Source: Paralithodes platypus
Lineage: Eukaryota; Arthropoda; Malacostraca; Decapoda; Lithodidae
DNA length: 64,000 nucleotides
Direction of reading: 5' to 3'
Assembly (NCBI GenBank): GCA_032716605.1
Contig: CM064485.1
Span: forward strand, 28,671,558 to 28,735,557
Below, piece by piece: positions 1 to 10,294 of this stretch; position 1 is the stretch's first letter; each line of letters opens with the position of its first letter. The notes under the pieces are model-generated. The model was not told the origin of the DNA. It saw nothing but the letters and a program-made list of their open reading frames with translations, and did not search any database. The translations under genes were made by a program, and so were the position numbers.

Positions 1-240
1 GGGTCGAGTCCTAGGACTTTTCAGGAGGTCCTGGGGGCCACCTAGTATACTAGGAGGCACCCGTAGGGCGGAAACTAGGTACCGAAGGAGGACACAAGGA
101 AGAGGAAACAGCCAAGCAGCTGTCGTCCAAGGAGTCCTGTCCAGGTACAATGAAAAAAGGTGGCAGAAGAGGGCGCTGAAAATCAAGGCAAGCGAAAAAG
201 CTATGTGGCCTAAGCCTTGACAAGGTATAGGGCATGACAT
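1..240. repeat. Direct repeat, copy 1 (partner at 715)
   Basis: The first about 240 bases recur from 715 with scattered substitutions and small indels; both copies begin GGGTCGAGTCCTAGGACTTT and share a GGAGGACACAAGGAA block and a CTATGTGGC block near the end. The spacing is 714 bases, so this is either an old tandem duplication of a roughly 0.7-kb unit or two copies of a dispersed repeat. Copy 1 is cut by the window edge. Family not recognised. Confidence 0.75.
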
Positions 241-714
241 GTCGGCCGAGAGCAGGGAGGAGCCGGCATCACAGCACTGAAAAATTGGGGAAGCATTACC
301 CACCAGTGCAGGTGAGACAGGCAATATGAGGCAGTATAGCCAAATCAGCATGTAATACTCAGTAAGACAATATCCAGTAAGAAGGTAAGTAGCAAGTATA
401 TCAGGAAAGTCAAATAAAAACCACCCACACCGGAGACCCTCAACGCCAGGGCTGGGACAAGCCCCTTAGCGAGGCCCAACCCTGGGAACAGGTCCAAACC
501 AAAGTTTGGGGAAATTTGTCCCATCCGAAATACCTCAGAACCCTCTGTGAGAGCGGAGGGAGGAGGCGGCGAAGTGGCGGCGGCGGAGGGACAGCCGGCA
601 GTAGAGCGGGCACCAGCTGGAAGGAAAAGGTCAAGTGTGAGCAACCCAACAGAACCCTATAAGTTTAAATAGGGGCGGGGAGGGAATCCAAAACACACAG
701 GACATCGCCACTTT
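241..714. other. Unassigned spacer between direct repeats
   Basis: No gene recognised. A minus-strand frame over 345-644 is open but proline- and alanine-rich and matches no family I know. It may be part of the repeat unit whose ends lie at 1 and 715. Confidence 0.4.
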
Positions 715-966
715 GGGTCGAGTCCTAGGACTTTTCAGGTGGTCCCTGGGTCCACCCAGTATACAAGGAGGCCGCCTGTAGGGCGGGAACCAGGTACAGA
801 AGGAGGACACAAGGAACAGGACAGAAGGGATAGGAAAAACAGCCAATCAGCCGTTGTCCAAGAAGCCCTGTCCAGGTACATGAAATAGGGGGCAGAACAG
901 GGCGCATAAACCAAGTCAAGTGAAAAAGCTATGTGGCTTAGGCCTTGACAAGGCACAGGGCACATC
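715..966. repeat. Direct repeat, copy 2 (partner at 1)
   Basis: Diverged second copy of the sequence at 1-240, starting with the same 20 bases. It carries an extra stretch after the AAGGAACAGGA block, so the copies differ by indels as well as substitutions. No coding content recognised. Confidence 0.75.
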
Positions 967-2318
967 AAAAAGATAAAGGCGCTTGTAGGGCGGATTTAAA
1001 AAGATGAAGGAGCCGAGGACACCAGAAGACCCTTGCCTGTGTGGCGAAAAAACGTGAGTAAACACGAAAATCGAGTCAACTTGTCCAAGCATATCCTCCC
1101 TGTGAGCGGGGCCCCTATCGCGTACAGTTTCCAGACATTCCCCCCCCTTTTTAGTGATCAAGTAACCACCGGCAGGGGAAGAACAGAAACATGTACTGTA
1201 AGAAAAACGAGAATTTAACCGAGAGCTACGAGACCGAGAAGGCCTAGCCTAGTTACACAATTCACATAAAAGAGAAAAGACTAGGGCAGCGTCAATCCCT
1301 AAGTGAAAAAACCTAGTAACAAAGCTAAACACTGCCCGAGAAGCCCCACAATTACGTTAAATTAATAAAATAAAAGGAGGATAGCCTAGGGCTTGACCGA
1401 CATTTTCACCAGAACCACGTATCCACGAGTCAAGTAGGCCCGGGGAAACGAAAAGGAACTGACAAAAGCGTGAACCATGCGAACGAAATACAAGACCACC
1501 AACTATGGACAAGTGTAATAAACAAGTCAGAAGGGCTATAGGTCAGTGGAGACCAAAGCAGCATGTTTGTGAGAGAATAAAGGCTATGTGGCCTATGCTC
1601 ACACAAAGCAGAATCCAGAGAAACTTCATGCTCAAGTCTTGTAAAACATCGACACGTAGTCATATGAAAAAACAATAAAACAAAAAGTCACAAAGGGAAA
1701 GAAACAATAATGCATCCTGCGGGAAGCATCTCCCTCCCCCCCCCCCCAAGTACGGTAAGGGCAGTTAAAGTGAATATGAACCCGAAAGCGAGGGTAGAAT
1801 CGACACACAACGACCGCTACGCGGCGTCGCGGACCAAACCCCCCCCGAAGAAAACAAATAAATAAACACGTCTCCAGCACTACGCGCACACCCAGTAAAC
1901 ACGCCATAAATCCGTATAAAGTGCTGCCTACATCACGGAACATCCTTCTAAAACCTCAACAGCCTGAAAAGGCTCACACTCACTAATAGTTGAAGCGAAG
2001 GGGAAGCAAAGCAGGCACTCGCGAAGCACAGACAAAAAAGGCGTGTGACATCGGCGGTGGGCGCGAAGTGACTGATACTTTGGCAGGTCCTGGCGCAGGC
2101 TCATAGAACATGGAGCATGGCTTAGAGGAGAGCAGCTAGATTAAATGGGTAACTATAACAATTCTTTCTCTCCTTCGCTTTCTCTTCCTTCTTAGTCGTC
2201 TCGGAGTGTGTACAACGTGCCTAGTAGTGAATTGAGGTGCAACTCTAGAGATTATTTGGTTACTTCGCGTGAGTACCGATAAATCGGCCCGCTGTGGTAG
2301 CGGCTGAGATCATAAGCC
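967..2318. other. Unassigned non-coding sequence
   Basis: No recognisable gene. Contents: a C-run at about 1735-1747, AT-rich minus-strand frames with no domain, and near the right edge a GC-rich segment (2285-2340) with short inverted repeats such as CTACGTTGGAAACGTAG, which may be the 3' untranslated end of the LINE remnant that follows on the minus strand. Confidence 0.4.
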
Positions 2319-2504
2319 CTACGTTGGAAACGTAGAGACTGCTACTAAATATGGTTGTTGGAATAGAGGTTCCAGTCTTCTTTCGTCTGTGTATGCAGGG
2401 CACCACAGAATGATATGCTTAAGGTCCTGTATTCGGGAGGCGTTGTCTGCAGCACCAAATCCTGTCCTCTGCGCATGCGTGAGATTCTTTAGGCCCCTTG
2501 GCAC
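2319..2504 (-). pseudogene. Non-LTR retrotransposon RT C-terminal remnant
   Basis: A 61-residue open fragment on the minus strand. Its centre (LKHIILWCPAYTDER) has the HIxxxCPxYxxxR pattern found at the C-terminal end of many LINE ORF2 proteins, after the RT domain, where it forms part of a zinc-binding tail. The preceding Cys pair of that tail is not visible and nothing upstream of 2504 continues the RT, so I read this as the 3' scrap of a minus-strand LINE truncated at its 5' side. Clade cannot be assigned. Confidence 0.5.
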
Positions 2505-2523
2505 ATTTTGTTTTCCTTTATAC

Positions 2524-2588
2524 TGTTATGCCCTGATTTTATACAGGTTTAACTTGGTATTGGTGAGTTCTGCAAGACTGGGCTATTG
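2524..2588 (-). repeat. LTR family B, left fragment
   Basis: Begins TGTTATGCCCTG and follows the first about 65 bases of the family-A LTR at 2594 with differences (for example AACTTGGTATTGGTGAGTTC against AACTTGGGTAATGTGAGTTC). It stops at the target duplication GATAT, and its continuation lies 17.6 kb away at 20211. This is therefore a related LTR into which the Gypsy element jumped. Confidence 0.7.
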
Positions 2589-2593
2589 GATAT
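2589..2593. repeat. Gypsy target-site duplication, left copy
   Basis: GATAT directly precedes TGTTATGCCC, the outer end of the left LTR. The same GATAT follows the outer end of the right LTR at 20206-20210. A 5-bp duplication is usual for Ty3/Gypsy integrases. Confidence 0.85.
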
Positions 2594-3863
2594 TGTTATG
2601 CCCTGTTTTTCTACAGGATTAACTTGGGTAATGTGAGTTCTAACTGACTGGGTATAGAAGGCTGCATGCACAAAACAAGGTATGAGGAATAGAGAACACA
2701 AAATAAACACACGGTAACAAGACACACGATCACGTTTATTGATGTACACACTTCTGTAGTTTTCTTGATAATGATTAATATGAAGCATAAGAAGGTATGA
2801 ATACTCGTACAAGACAAATGATAGAATTGAACAACTAGCATTAAGTGGATCTGGATGGAGCCTAGTCTCCCACTTCCAACATTCAGGTATTAATCTTCTG
2901 ATCACTGGCTTTATTCACAAGTTGATATACTGGAGACCATAAATGTTACTTATAGATTCATATTCACTACTAGATTTATCACTGGTAGCTCTGATGCACA
3001 AGTAGTAGTTCACAGACTTGATTAGACACGCGTATTTTAGAGTACGGGAATTCTAGTAACCTCAGGGGGGTACTGATCTAAGTTTTATATTCTTGTATCA
3101 GAAATACATAGAACGCAAATCAGTGGGCGAACATTCAGATATCACTAGGGTTTCACTTCTATGTAATAATATCTGGATATATGGGTAATTACGAGAGTTA
3201 ATATCGCCTTTTAATTAATAAACACTGATACGCTTAGCACTTCCTAATGGAATGGTTATATATGAATTATACTGGGGCAAAGATATAGCCACTTCATAGA
3301 AATATTAGTAAGTGAGTCTCTAAATAGCACTGTAACACTGTAGCACTGATAGAGTGAATCTTGGATAGTATTTGATTGGTCTGGTCCTGGTTATCTTGCG
3401 TCCGTGATGTTGGGGGCTAACGACTGGTTCCGCGGCTGTCCAGATGGTCCATATGTAGGAAGTTCTCAAGACGGATCTCTTGGCGATCGTTGCTGGTTAC
3501 ACTCTTATATACCCACTGGTTTCTAGACCTGAATCACAGATATTAGGATATTACTGTCAATCTGGATCGGAATTAACGCCAAGCACATCTCCCGTCGATC
3601 GCTCAGCTTCCCGGCCTGTATGAAGGTTATAAGGTGCACGTAGATTTCTTGTACGTGGACAGATCCTTCTATCTAAATCTGCCACGGAGTCTGCCGGCTC
3701 TGGAACTCAATTCTCAGCAACAAACAATGATGGAGGTCGAGGTCAACTCTGGTGACCAACCACTGGTTGGTGTCTATCTTTCAACTGATTTTACTAGGGG
3801 CTGGAGCTTGGTTTATAGGTTCGGTTTTGGACCCTGTAGGCAATAGGGATCTCTAGTTTTGAT

Positions 3864-4365
3864 TTTTTTTTTTTTTTTTTTTTTTTCTATATTCTAACTA
3901 CTCCCTCTCGGGCATAGGCTGAGAGCCTGTACATTCCACCGCTCAACACGGTGAAGCCCGTGAGGTCTTGTTCCAGTCTGGGGAGTGAGACATGTGAAGC
4001 ATCCATCATGGCTCGAAGCAGCTCCATCTCTGAAGCGGCTGGTTGCTTCGCTCAAGTGCTTCACCGTCTCACCCTCCAGACTCAGACCCTCACTCTCAGA
4101 ACGCCACCTATTGAGCAGGGAACTCACTAGGCATTGTCCCCCTGTAACATATTTTGAATATGGGAATATTCATACAGTGTTATTTAATCAGGGAACAATG
4201 AGGGTATTTTTTTGACATTTCGGTGGGCTTTGTGGTAATGCACTGATACTAGGTACAGCACAAATTCAATCCCAATAATATCTTCCAATTGACATATCGG
4301 GATTTGAACGCGGGTCCATTGGATTACCAATCCAGTGGCATGACCACTCCACCACACCTCCCTTA
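3864..4365 (-). mobile_element. tRNA-derived SINE, 502 bp, minus strand
   Basis: Present in the left Gypsy LTR and cleanly absent from the right one, where GTTTTGATGGACTT is continuous (about 18025-18040). On the minus strand it starts with a tRNA-like head (rc of about 4298-4362) holding an A-box-like TGGTGGAGTGGTC and a B-box-like CGTTCAAATCC, continues with a roughly 400-base body and ends in an A-tract of 20 or more (T-run from 3864). These are the marks of a SINE moved by a LINE machinery. I see no target-site duplication; the empty site supports a simple insertion. The body family is not recognised. Confidence 0.8.
4300..4354 (-). promoter_or_regulatory. Internal pol III promoter-like A and B boxes of SINE
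   Basis: Reverse complement of 4342-4354 gives TGGTGGAGTGGTC and of 4300-4310 gives CGTTCAAATCC, spaced as in a tRNA gene. The intervening anticodon-like arm has loop TTGGTAA (GGT in the anticodon position, which would be Thr) but its stem has a mismatch. This is a SINE head rather than a functional tRNA. Confidence 0.6.
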
Positions 4366-5910
4366 TGGACTTATTTGAGCTCTCAATGGATACGGGAACT
4401 AGGTAAGGTGGTGATTACTGTTGTGGCACATGGCTGTATGGAGCCTTCATAATGTGATATAACTGAGCCTTAGTAAGAGGTACTATTTTGGCTATACTGG
4501 AAGTATTTAGGGGAGAGAGACTGGATCTACTTTGCGAGGCGGTTTGGGACATCTTTGATAGGAGCGTCTCTCTTAGATTGCTCAGTCTTCATTCTATGGT
4601 ATAGCTGAGGTGCTAATTTGGTTATCGGAGTATGCAAGAAAGGTTAATGGGTTATTGTGGGTTAATAGAGGTTAGTAAAGGTGTTAGTCATACATGGTTA
4701 GTTCATTGATAGGAAGAATTCCTGTGCTACCTGGCAATGACCCGGAAGTCAAAACAGGGGTCAGGTATACCTCCGCAGGGATAGGGGTCTCCCTTCTCGG
4801 GTGGGTGAAAGGGGTAGGTGCGCGTCCTCTCTCTGTGATGGTCGTCCGGGCGGCTGTGGCTGGGGGCTTGCCATATTACAAGTGTTTGTAATAACCCTCT
4901 GTTTATGAGACAGATGTGGGTGTTCGTAATACCAAAACCGAAAGTGCCTTGACCAGCTGGTTTAATGGGTTGGGTTGTTAATTGCATGGTTTGTTGGATG
5001 TGGTGGAGACTGGGTTGCCAACTCTGCCACATTTATCTGGAAGTATGGCAATAGAAGTTAGTCACTGGCGAGGCGGCTAGCCTCGCACTGACGATCATTT
5101 GGTACAGGGTTGTGAATTGGTTGTGAGGGAATAGATGGCATGCAAAGGGTTAGTAAAGTTCTAATGGTGTTTCTTCCTACTGGGGGAAGGTAGGCTGGAT
5201 AGGAGTATATATACAAAAGGTTTGAGAATGTTAGTAACGGAAAAGTTAAGGATATTCAGGGGGTATGGTGGAGAGGCTAGGTTAGGAGGGAGTGGAGGAG
5301 CGTGGGGGTTAACGAGAGGGAGAGGGTTAAGGGGGGCTACGTGGAAGTTTGACCCTACGATCTCTGGGCGTAGGGGTGGCATTAGGCTACAGTTGGTATC
5401 TTAGACTGGGGGTTACCGACAGGGAAGGTAGGGTAATCAAACGCTACCGGGGGATGAGCAATAGGTGGTGGTATATGAGTCTGGAAATTATAGAATCATG
5501 TGGACTGTGGGGAAGATGAGGTTAGCTGTAGGTGTGTGCTTGACTGTGGATAAAGTATAGAAAAACATAGTGTACTATTACTCGTCAATACGAGGGGTTA
5601 TGGACACCATTAGTCAACACGATTTCTTGCTGATCTAGTTGTCCCTGGGAACTGCGTTTTCTATGAAATATATATACCAAAGAAAGAGGCAGTTCGTAGG
5701 GGTAGCTTCGTTATTGTTTCGTGGTAGATATGCGTCGAGACAATGGTAAAAAAAGGTTATCTATACAATCTCTGGTTGGGGTAAGAATTAGAGTTACGGC
5801 ATGGTTGCTAAAATCTTCAGTCATTATCTCTGTCTAGGTCTTACAGGAATAATGGTTATATATACAATGGTGTACCCGTGGGTATCATAGTTTCTTATCA
5901 ATTATGACAT

Positions 5911-6183
5911 GGGGGTTAACATATTACTTCTCGGATGGAAGAACATATATAGATTTATGGGGGCGGTTGGTCTTCAGAAACTTAGTCTGGCAAGACAAGG
6001 TATTTTAGGGGGTTAACATATTACTTCTCGGATGGAAGAACATACATAGATTTATGGGGGCGGTTGGTCTTCAGAAACTTAGTCTGGCAAGACAGGGGTT
6101 AACATATTACTTCTCGGATGGAAGAACATACATAGATTTATGGGGGCGGTTGGTCTTCATAAACTTAGTCTGGCAAGACAAGG
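5911..6183. repeat. Triple tandem repeat in Gypsy 3' LTR
   Basis: Three units of 86-97 bases, each starting GGGTTAACATATTACTT and ending TCTGGCAAGACA. The first unit is longer because it has an extra AAGGTATTTTAG. The same three units occur in the 5' LTR (about 19772-20040), so the triplication predates insertion of this element. Confidence 0.85.
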
Positions 6184-6233
6184 TGTAGGACACGAGGGGT
6201 AGTGGATACGCGAGGTGGGGGAAGGGTCAGCGG

Positions 6234-7356
6234 TTAAAAGCGATAGGCAGGTGTGGTTTGGAGCTGCTTAGCCCTGCGGGCTTCGGCCTGTCTGAACTGG
6301 TTGGCTTGGTCACCTGGTCCTTCGGGCTTCTTGTTCTGGGGCATTTTACTTCCCTCTCCTTCGTTGTAGGCTCGTCCTCGAGCCTCAAGGGTGAAGTAAA
6401 GAGAAGTATAGTCATGGTGGGTCATTTGGAGGGTGTGTAGAAGGTCCCACCAGGCAAGAGAGCGAGGGTCAGGTTTCTTGTGCAGGTCTATGTAGACCTG
6501 TAGGACTGTGTCTTCGGTGTTGTGGAGGGCGGCTGCCCGGGCTTGATGTGGCCGTTGTAGACGGGCTGAGCGTCCTGTGGACGTTTTTAATTTAATATGT
6601 CTTATGAACGGTGTGTATTCGTCCTCAGTGGGGGTAGGGACGGGAGCGACGAATGGTGTGGATGTGTTCATGGTGGAGGTCAGGTATTGAGAGGTGTGTG
6701 GGACTGACAGGAGGCCTCTTCAGTGTGGTGAAGGGGTTAACAAATGAAGGGGAGGGACTAACGCGTGAAGGCGGAGCTGGGGGTGAAGGGGGGATATGAG
6801 TCTGGGGTTTTTGGGGTTGTCTTGGGTGGTGTTGTAGGCTGGGAAAATATATGGAGGCAATGTGCAATATTGGTTTAGGTAAGGTGCGTGATGGAGGCGT
6901 GTGAAAAAGAGGGTGTGTGTGTGTTGTGTGGCTTGGGCTTTTAGTGGAAGAAAGGGGTTTTGTTTTTACATAACTGTCTTCAAATCTGATGGGTCTGTTG
7001 ATGATTCTACCTTTGGAGGTTCTGGTGGGAAGGTAGATTTTTGTAGTGGGACTTGAGTCGCTCGACGATGTTTTATATTGAGGGGAAGAACGCTTTACAG
7101 GTGGAGGGCATTTAGTGGGGGTGATGTAGGGGGTTATGCGAGAGGTAGATGCGTGTGGAGGTTTTTGTCGAGTGAGGGTGGTAGGAGGAATGGGAGAGGA
7201 TTGGGTGGGGGTATTGATGGGGGTTCTCGGAGGGGCGACTTTGTGGGGGGATTTAAGTGGGGGTGTGGAGGTCGGGTACGTCATTTTGGAGGGGCTTTGG
7301 TTGGGAGTTACTTGTGTGGTAGACGTGGTGGGTGAGGAGGGGTTGGTCGTTGGCAT
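6234..7356 (-). pseudogene. Gypsy third ORF, Pro/Thr-rich, ends inside LTR
   Basis: Two overlapping minus-strand frames (7356-6625 and 6671-6234) read as one protein with a frameshift near 6650. The first part is Pro/Ser/Thr-rich, about 240 residues, with a basic patch (RTSKGRIINRP) like the tails seen after Gypsy integrases. The second part, about 145 residues, includes a Trp-containing segment and a Lys/Gln-rich end (PQNKKPEGPGDQANQF). The coding frame runs through the polypurine tract and 38 codons into the LTR. No signal peptide, membrane segment or envelope features are visible, so I do not call it env. Pro/Thr-rich coding potential also continues upstream of 7356. Function unknown. Confidence 0.55.
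6349..6362 (-). promoter_or_regulatory. Gypsy polypurine tract
   Basis: Minus strand GAAGGAGAGGGAAG directly abuts the start of the 3' LTR (TAAAATGCCC). A purine run here is where plus-strand DNA synthesis would be primed. It is also coding (Asn-Glu-Gly-Glu-Gly-Ser-Lys) in the third ORF. Confidence 0.75.
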
Positions 7357-8178
7357 AGGGTAGTCTTTAGGGGGAGGTTGGTTGGGGGTTTTATGAGATG
7401 ATGAGGTTGGTTGATGCGTGGGTGGGGTCGCAGGGATAGTGGAGGGGAAAGGGGTGGATGCGGGGGGGCTAGACGAGTGGGTAGTGAGGGGAGGTTTAAT
7501 TTGGAGGGTTGGGGGTAGGAAAGTGTGTTGGGTGCGTTCTTTGGTGGGGTTGGTGATTTGATGGTGGTGGAAATAGGTGGTTTTGTGGGAGTTTGGTGGG
7601 GGGGGGGGGCAGATCTAGAAGGTCATTCGGGGTGATGAGGTGGGGGTTGAAGGGGAAGGTATTTGCTCTCGTGGGAGGGTGGGGGTGGTTATTTTTGGAA
7701 TATATATAGAGGGGTGATGGTGTTTGCTTGTGATTATTCGTCTTCTTTCCCTTTGTGGAGGAGAATTCGACGAAGAAGAAGAGGAGGAGGAGGATAGTGG
7801 TCTGGCAGCTCTACGGAACTTTGTTATCAGGGTGTGTTTTCTGGAGGGTTTAAAGGATTTCAGTCATTGGTGTAAGTTGTAGCGTGAGGTGACTGGGGTA
7901 GGTTGTGTGGTGCGGTTGGGTGTGTACTTGGTTTTAGGTGGGGGTGGTGGTTTTCTTACTGTGGTGCCTGGTGGAGGTACTTCAGGGCTAGACGGGAGGG
8001 TTTCTGTTGTGGTCGGGGTTGTGGGTGGAGGTTTTCGTACTTTGATATTTTGGGGAGGTACTTGTGTAAGGGGGGGTTTTCGTAGTCTTTACTTTTCTTT
8101 TCTAATGTTCCTGGGACTTTGCTGTTACCCCCTCCTTATTTATTATTTCCTGTTCATTCCATTATTGTGTTTCTTCCT
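7357..8178 (-). other. Gypsy internal 3' region, C/A-rich coding-like
   Basis: On the minus strand this stretch is extremely rich in C and A and one frame upstream of 7356 stays open with Pro/Thr/Ser/His-rich residues, the same bias as the third ORF. It also holds a G-run (about 7602-7613, + strand) and a GAAGAAGAAGAGGAGGAGGAGG tract at about 7768-7795. It is probably the 5' part of the third ORF region, degraded; no domain. Confidence 0.4.
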
Positions 8179-8783
8179 TACTTGATGATTGGTCCAACTT
8201 ATGACTCTGGTAGCATAATGGCCGTTGCATGCAAGGAAATACAGGTGCATGAATGCAAATGGTCTAAATGACACAGGATAAATAAAAACACAATATACCG
8301 TTTGGTATTCTTAACTATATTAAAACACTGTAAAGAGAAATACACTTTTCACTGTGATACACAAATCAATACGATTATTACTTTAGTCAACCACGGAATA
8401 TATCGGTATTATTGGCACAATGAACTACTTCTTATCACCACATCAAAGTTAACTAAAACCCTTCAACAGGTGACCCCAAGGCCACTATCCTAGTAAACAC
8501 ACACTTCAGTCACTAGGTTCATAAGGCGTACAACAGCTCACAATGGGGGTGAAGGTTAGCTCAAGGCTCAATAACACCAACAGTATCCTGTCTCAGTACA
8601 GCCACTAGGTCATGTCCACGCTGGGGTGGACACAGGACTCTCTGCACCTGGGACCTGGTATTAACATTACCATTAATAAAACTGACAAAATTCTATATCT
8701 TAATTCATATCAACATTACAAAAGTGGTCAAATGTATCAATTAAGAGACAACAAAAGGAGGATGTACATTATTGGGTTACAGA

Positions 8784-8914
8784 TAAAATTTACTTAGTTG
8801 ACCCTCAAATATATATAAAGAAAAATGGTCCAAATAGAAAACGGAGGGTTGGAGATAGATATAATTTACTTAGTTGACCCTCAAAAATAAAATGGTTTAA
8901 AATAGAAAACGGAG
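8784..8914. repeat. Short tandem duplication, about 75 bp
   Basis: TTTACTTAGTTGACCCTCAA followed by an AT-rich stretch and AATAGAAAACGGAG occurs at 8784-8846 and again, slightly shortened and diverged, at 8859-8914. It lies inside the unclassified insertion; no coding content. Confidence 0.7.
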
Positions 8915-9148
8915 TGTATACACACACGACTCAGGAATGTGGGCTTACATTAAGTTACATACATGATATTGAACTCGACATACGGGATCTTATTGCTGTG
9001 ATAATACTACACTAACATAATACAATTAACATATTATCTTAATACATAATAAGGTTGGCAGGAAAAATAATATGGAATTTGAAATCTAAATGAGTAACTA
9101 TCAGACGGAGTGAATAATTTCACCTTCGACCAAGACAAAGGATGTCGT

Positions 9149-10294
9149 TGTTGTTGTTGTTGTTGTTCCCTAAGCTGCCTGGCCGAACAGCCCCGAGTCC
9201 CTGAGAAAGGCCATGGCCACGATCGGGCTTTCCCACAGAGCTCTCATTGAGTGTAGATTGTGTTGTTGGCGTAAGTGGTTGTGTGAAATGCAGTCTTCTA
9301 TGATGTGTTTAATGGTATGGGGTGCTGTGTTACATCCCGGGCAGGCATCGACAACGGAGTCATCCAGTCTCTTCTGATAGCTCAGGAGAGCTGGATGGTG
9401 TCCGCATCTCAGCCTGGCCAGGTGGACTCTGTCCTCGCGAGGAAGGGAGGATTCGGAAGGATGAATTTCGGGAGGTCGTGCATGCAGCTGCGTGTTGTCT
9501 GTGAGTGAGTGGATGGATCGGTGAGAGATATGAGTATGGAAGTGCTTCTGGAAGTTGGTTCGGGGTGGGCAGGGAGGAAGATAGGACAATAATTGTGTGT
9601 GATACCGTGTGCTGGGTGTTGTTTTGATATTTCTTGGTGTCTGTGGGTGTGTTGCCATGTAGTTTAGTGGGTGGTCTTGGTTCGTGGAGGCTGCTGCCAG
9701 GAATTGAGTGCCTCTCATGTCCAGATGGTCTTTGACTTTGAGGATTTTGGTTTCTTGATGTAGGTGATCTGTGGGTGCAGTAGCTGTGCAGCCTGTAATG
9801 ATCTTCAGGGCTTTGTTTTGAATAGTCTGTAAGGTCTTATGATGTGTTTCAGCTAGGTTAGAAGCCCAGGCTGGGCTTGCGTATTCCATCACTGATCTTA
9901 TGTATTGTTTATATACTGTGGTGGTAGTTTCTTTGTTGTGTCCAAATTTTGTGTGAGCAAGTGACCTGAGGGCGTTAAGTCTGGGTGTCAGTTTCTTTTT
10001 AATGTTTGTGGTGTGCTGTTTGAATGTCATATGAGTATCATATATGTTGCTCCTAGGATTTTGGGTGTGTGTGTATGTGTTAGGGGTGTGTTGTTTATGG
10101 TGAGTTGTGGGATGTATTCGTGTTCTCCTGTCCAACTTGTGAGCAGGGTTGCGGTGGATTTGGCTGGGGCTAGATTAAGTCTGTTTGTAGTGCACCAGCC
10201 ATGTAGTGTGTTGAGATAGGGTTGAAGGAGATCTGTTGCTATTTTTGGGTCATGGTGTGTGCATGTGAGTGTTATGTCATCTGCATAGGACGCT
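9149..10294 (-). mobile_element. 5'-truncated LINE, (AAC)n tail, 11-bp TSD
   Basis: Flanked by AAGGATGTCGT at 9138-9148 and 10295-10305, an 11-bp target-site duplication. Minus-strand 3' end is an (AAC)n tail (GTT repeats at 9147-9166), typical of LINEs that end in a microsatellite rather than poly(A). The 5' end is cut inside the RT, as usual for truncated LINE copies. It encodes only the ORF2 C-terminus (9170-10135). It inserted into the unclassified block, which had itself inserted into the Gypsy element. Confidence 0.85.
9170..10135 (-). pseudogene. LINE ORF2 C-terminal part
   Basis: A 321-residue open frame that starts within the RT thumb region (SVMEYASPAWASNL and QTIQNKALKIITG are the usual post-palm motifs of APE-type LINE RTs) and ends with a zinc-binding tail CPGCNTAPHTIKHIIEDC about 50 residues from the C-terminus. 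The endonuclease and the RT catalytic core are absent, lost to 5' truncation. The frame has no stops over this length, so the copy is not ancient. Clade uncertain: Jockey- or RTE-like tails look similar. Confidence 0.75.

Larger units (their letters stand above)
2594..6348 (-). repeat. Gypsy 3' LTR (family A) with SINE inside
   Basis: Matches 16760-20205 over its whole length apart from the SINE at 3864-4365, which the other copy lacks. Outer + strand end is TGTTATGCCC and inner end is GGGGCATTTTA; read inwards these form an imperfect inverted repeat (TGTTATGCCC against TAAAATGCCC). Without the SINE it is 3,253 bases, very long for a Gypsy LTR. It holds a triple tandem repeat (5911-6183) and, at its inner edge, 38 codons that finish the third ORF of the element. 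Other open frames inside (such as 3634-3846) show no domain. Confidence 0.9.

Noticed and set aside
3634..3846. A small gene of 70 codons, repeated at 17800-18012
   Set aside because: Repeated only because the LTRs are copies of each other; no domain and no start context.
4727..5032. A conserved 101-codon minus-strand ORF, repeated at 18390-18695
   Set aside because: Same reason: LTR duplication, not independent conservation.
5911..6183. A CRISPR array
   Set aside because: Three units of 86-97 bases without distinct repeat and spacer parts, in a eukaryotic LTR.
6234..7356. A retroviral envelope gene
   Set aside because: Position after integrase would fit, but no signal peptide, membrane segment, Cys pattern or cleavage site is visible; the protein is Pro/Thr-rich.
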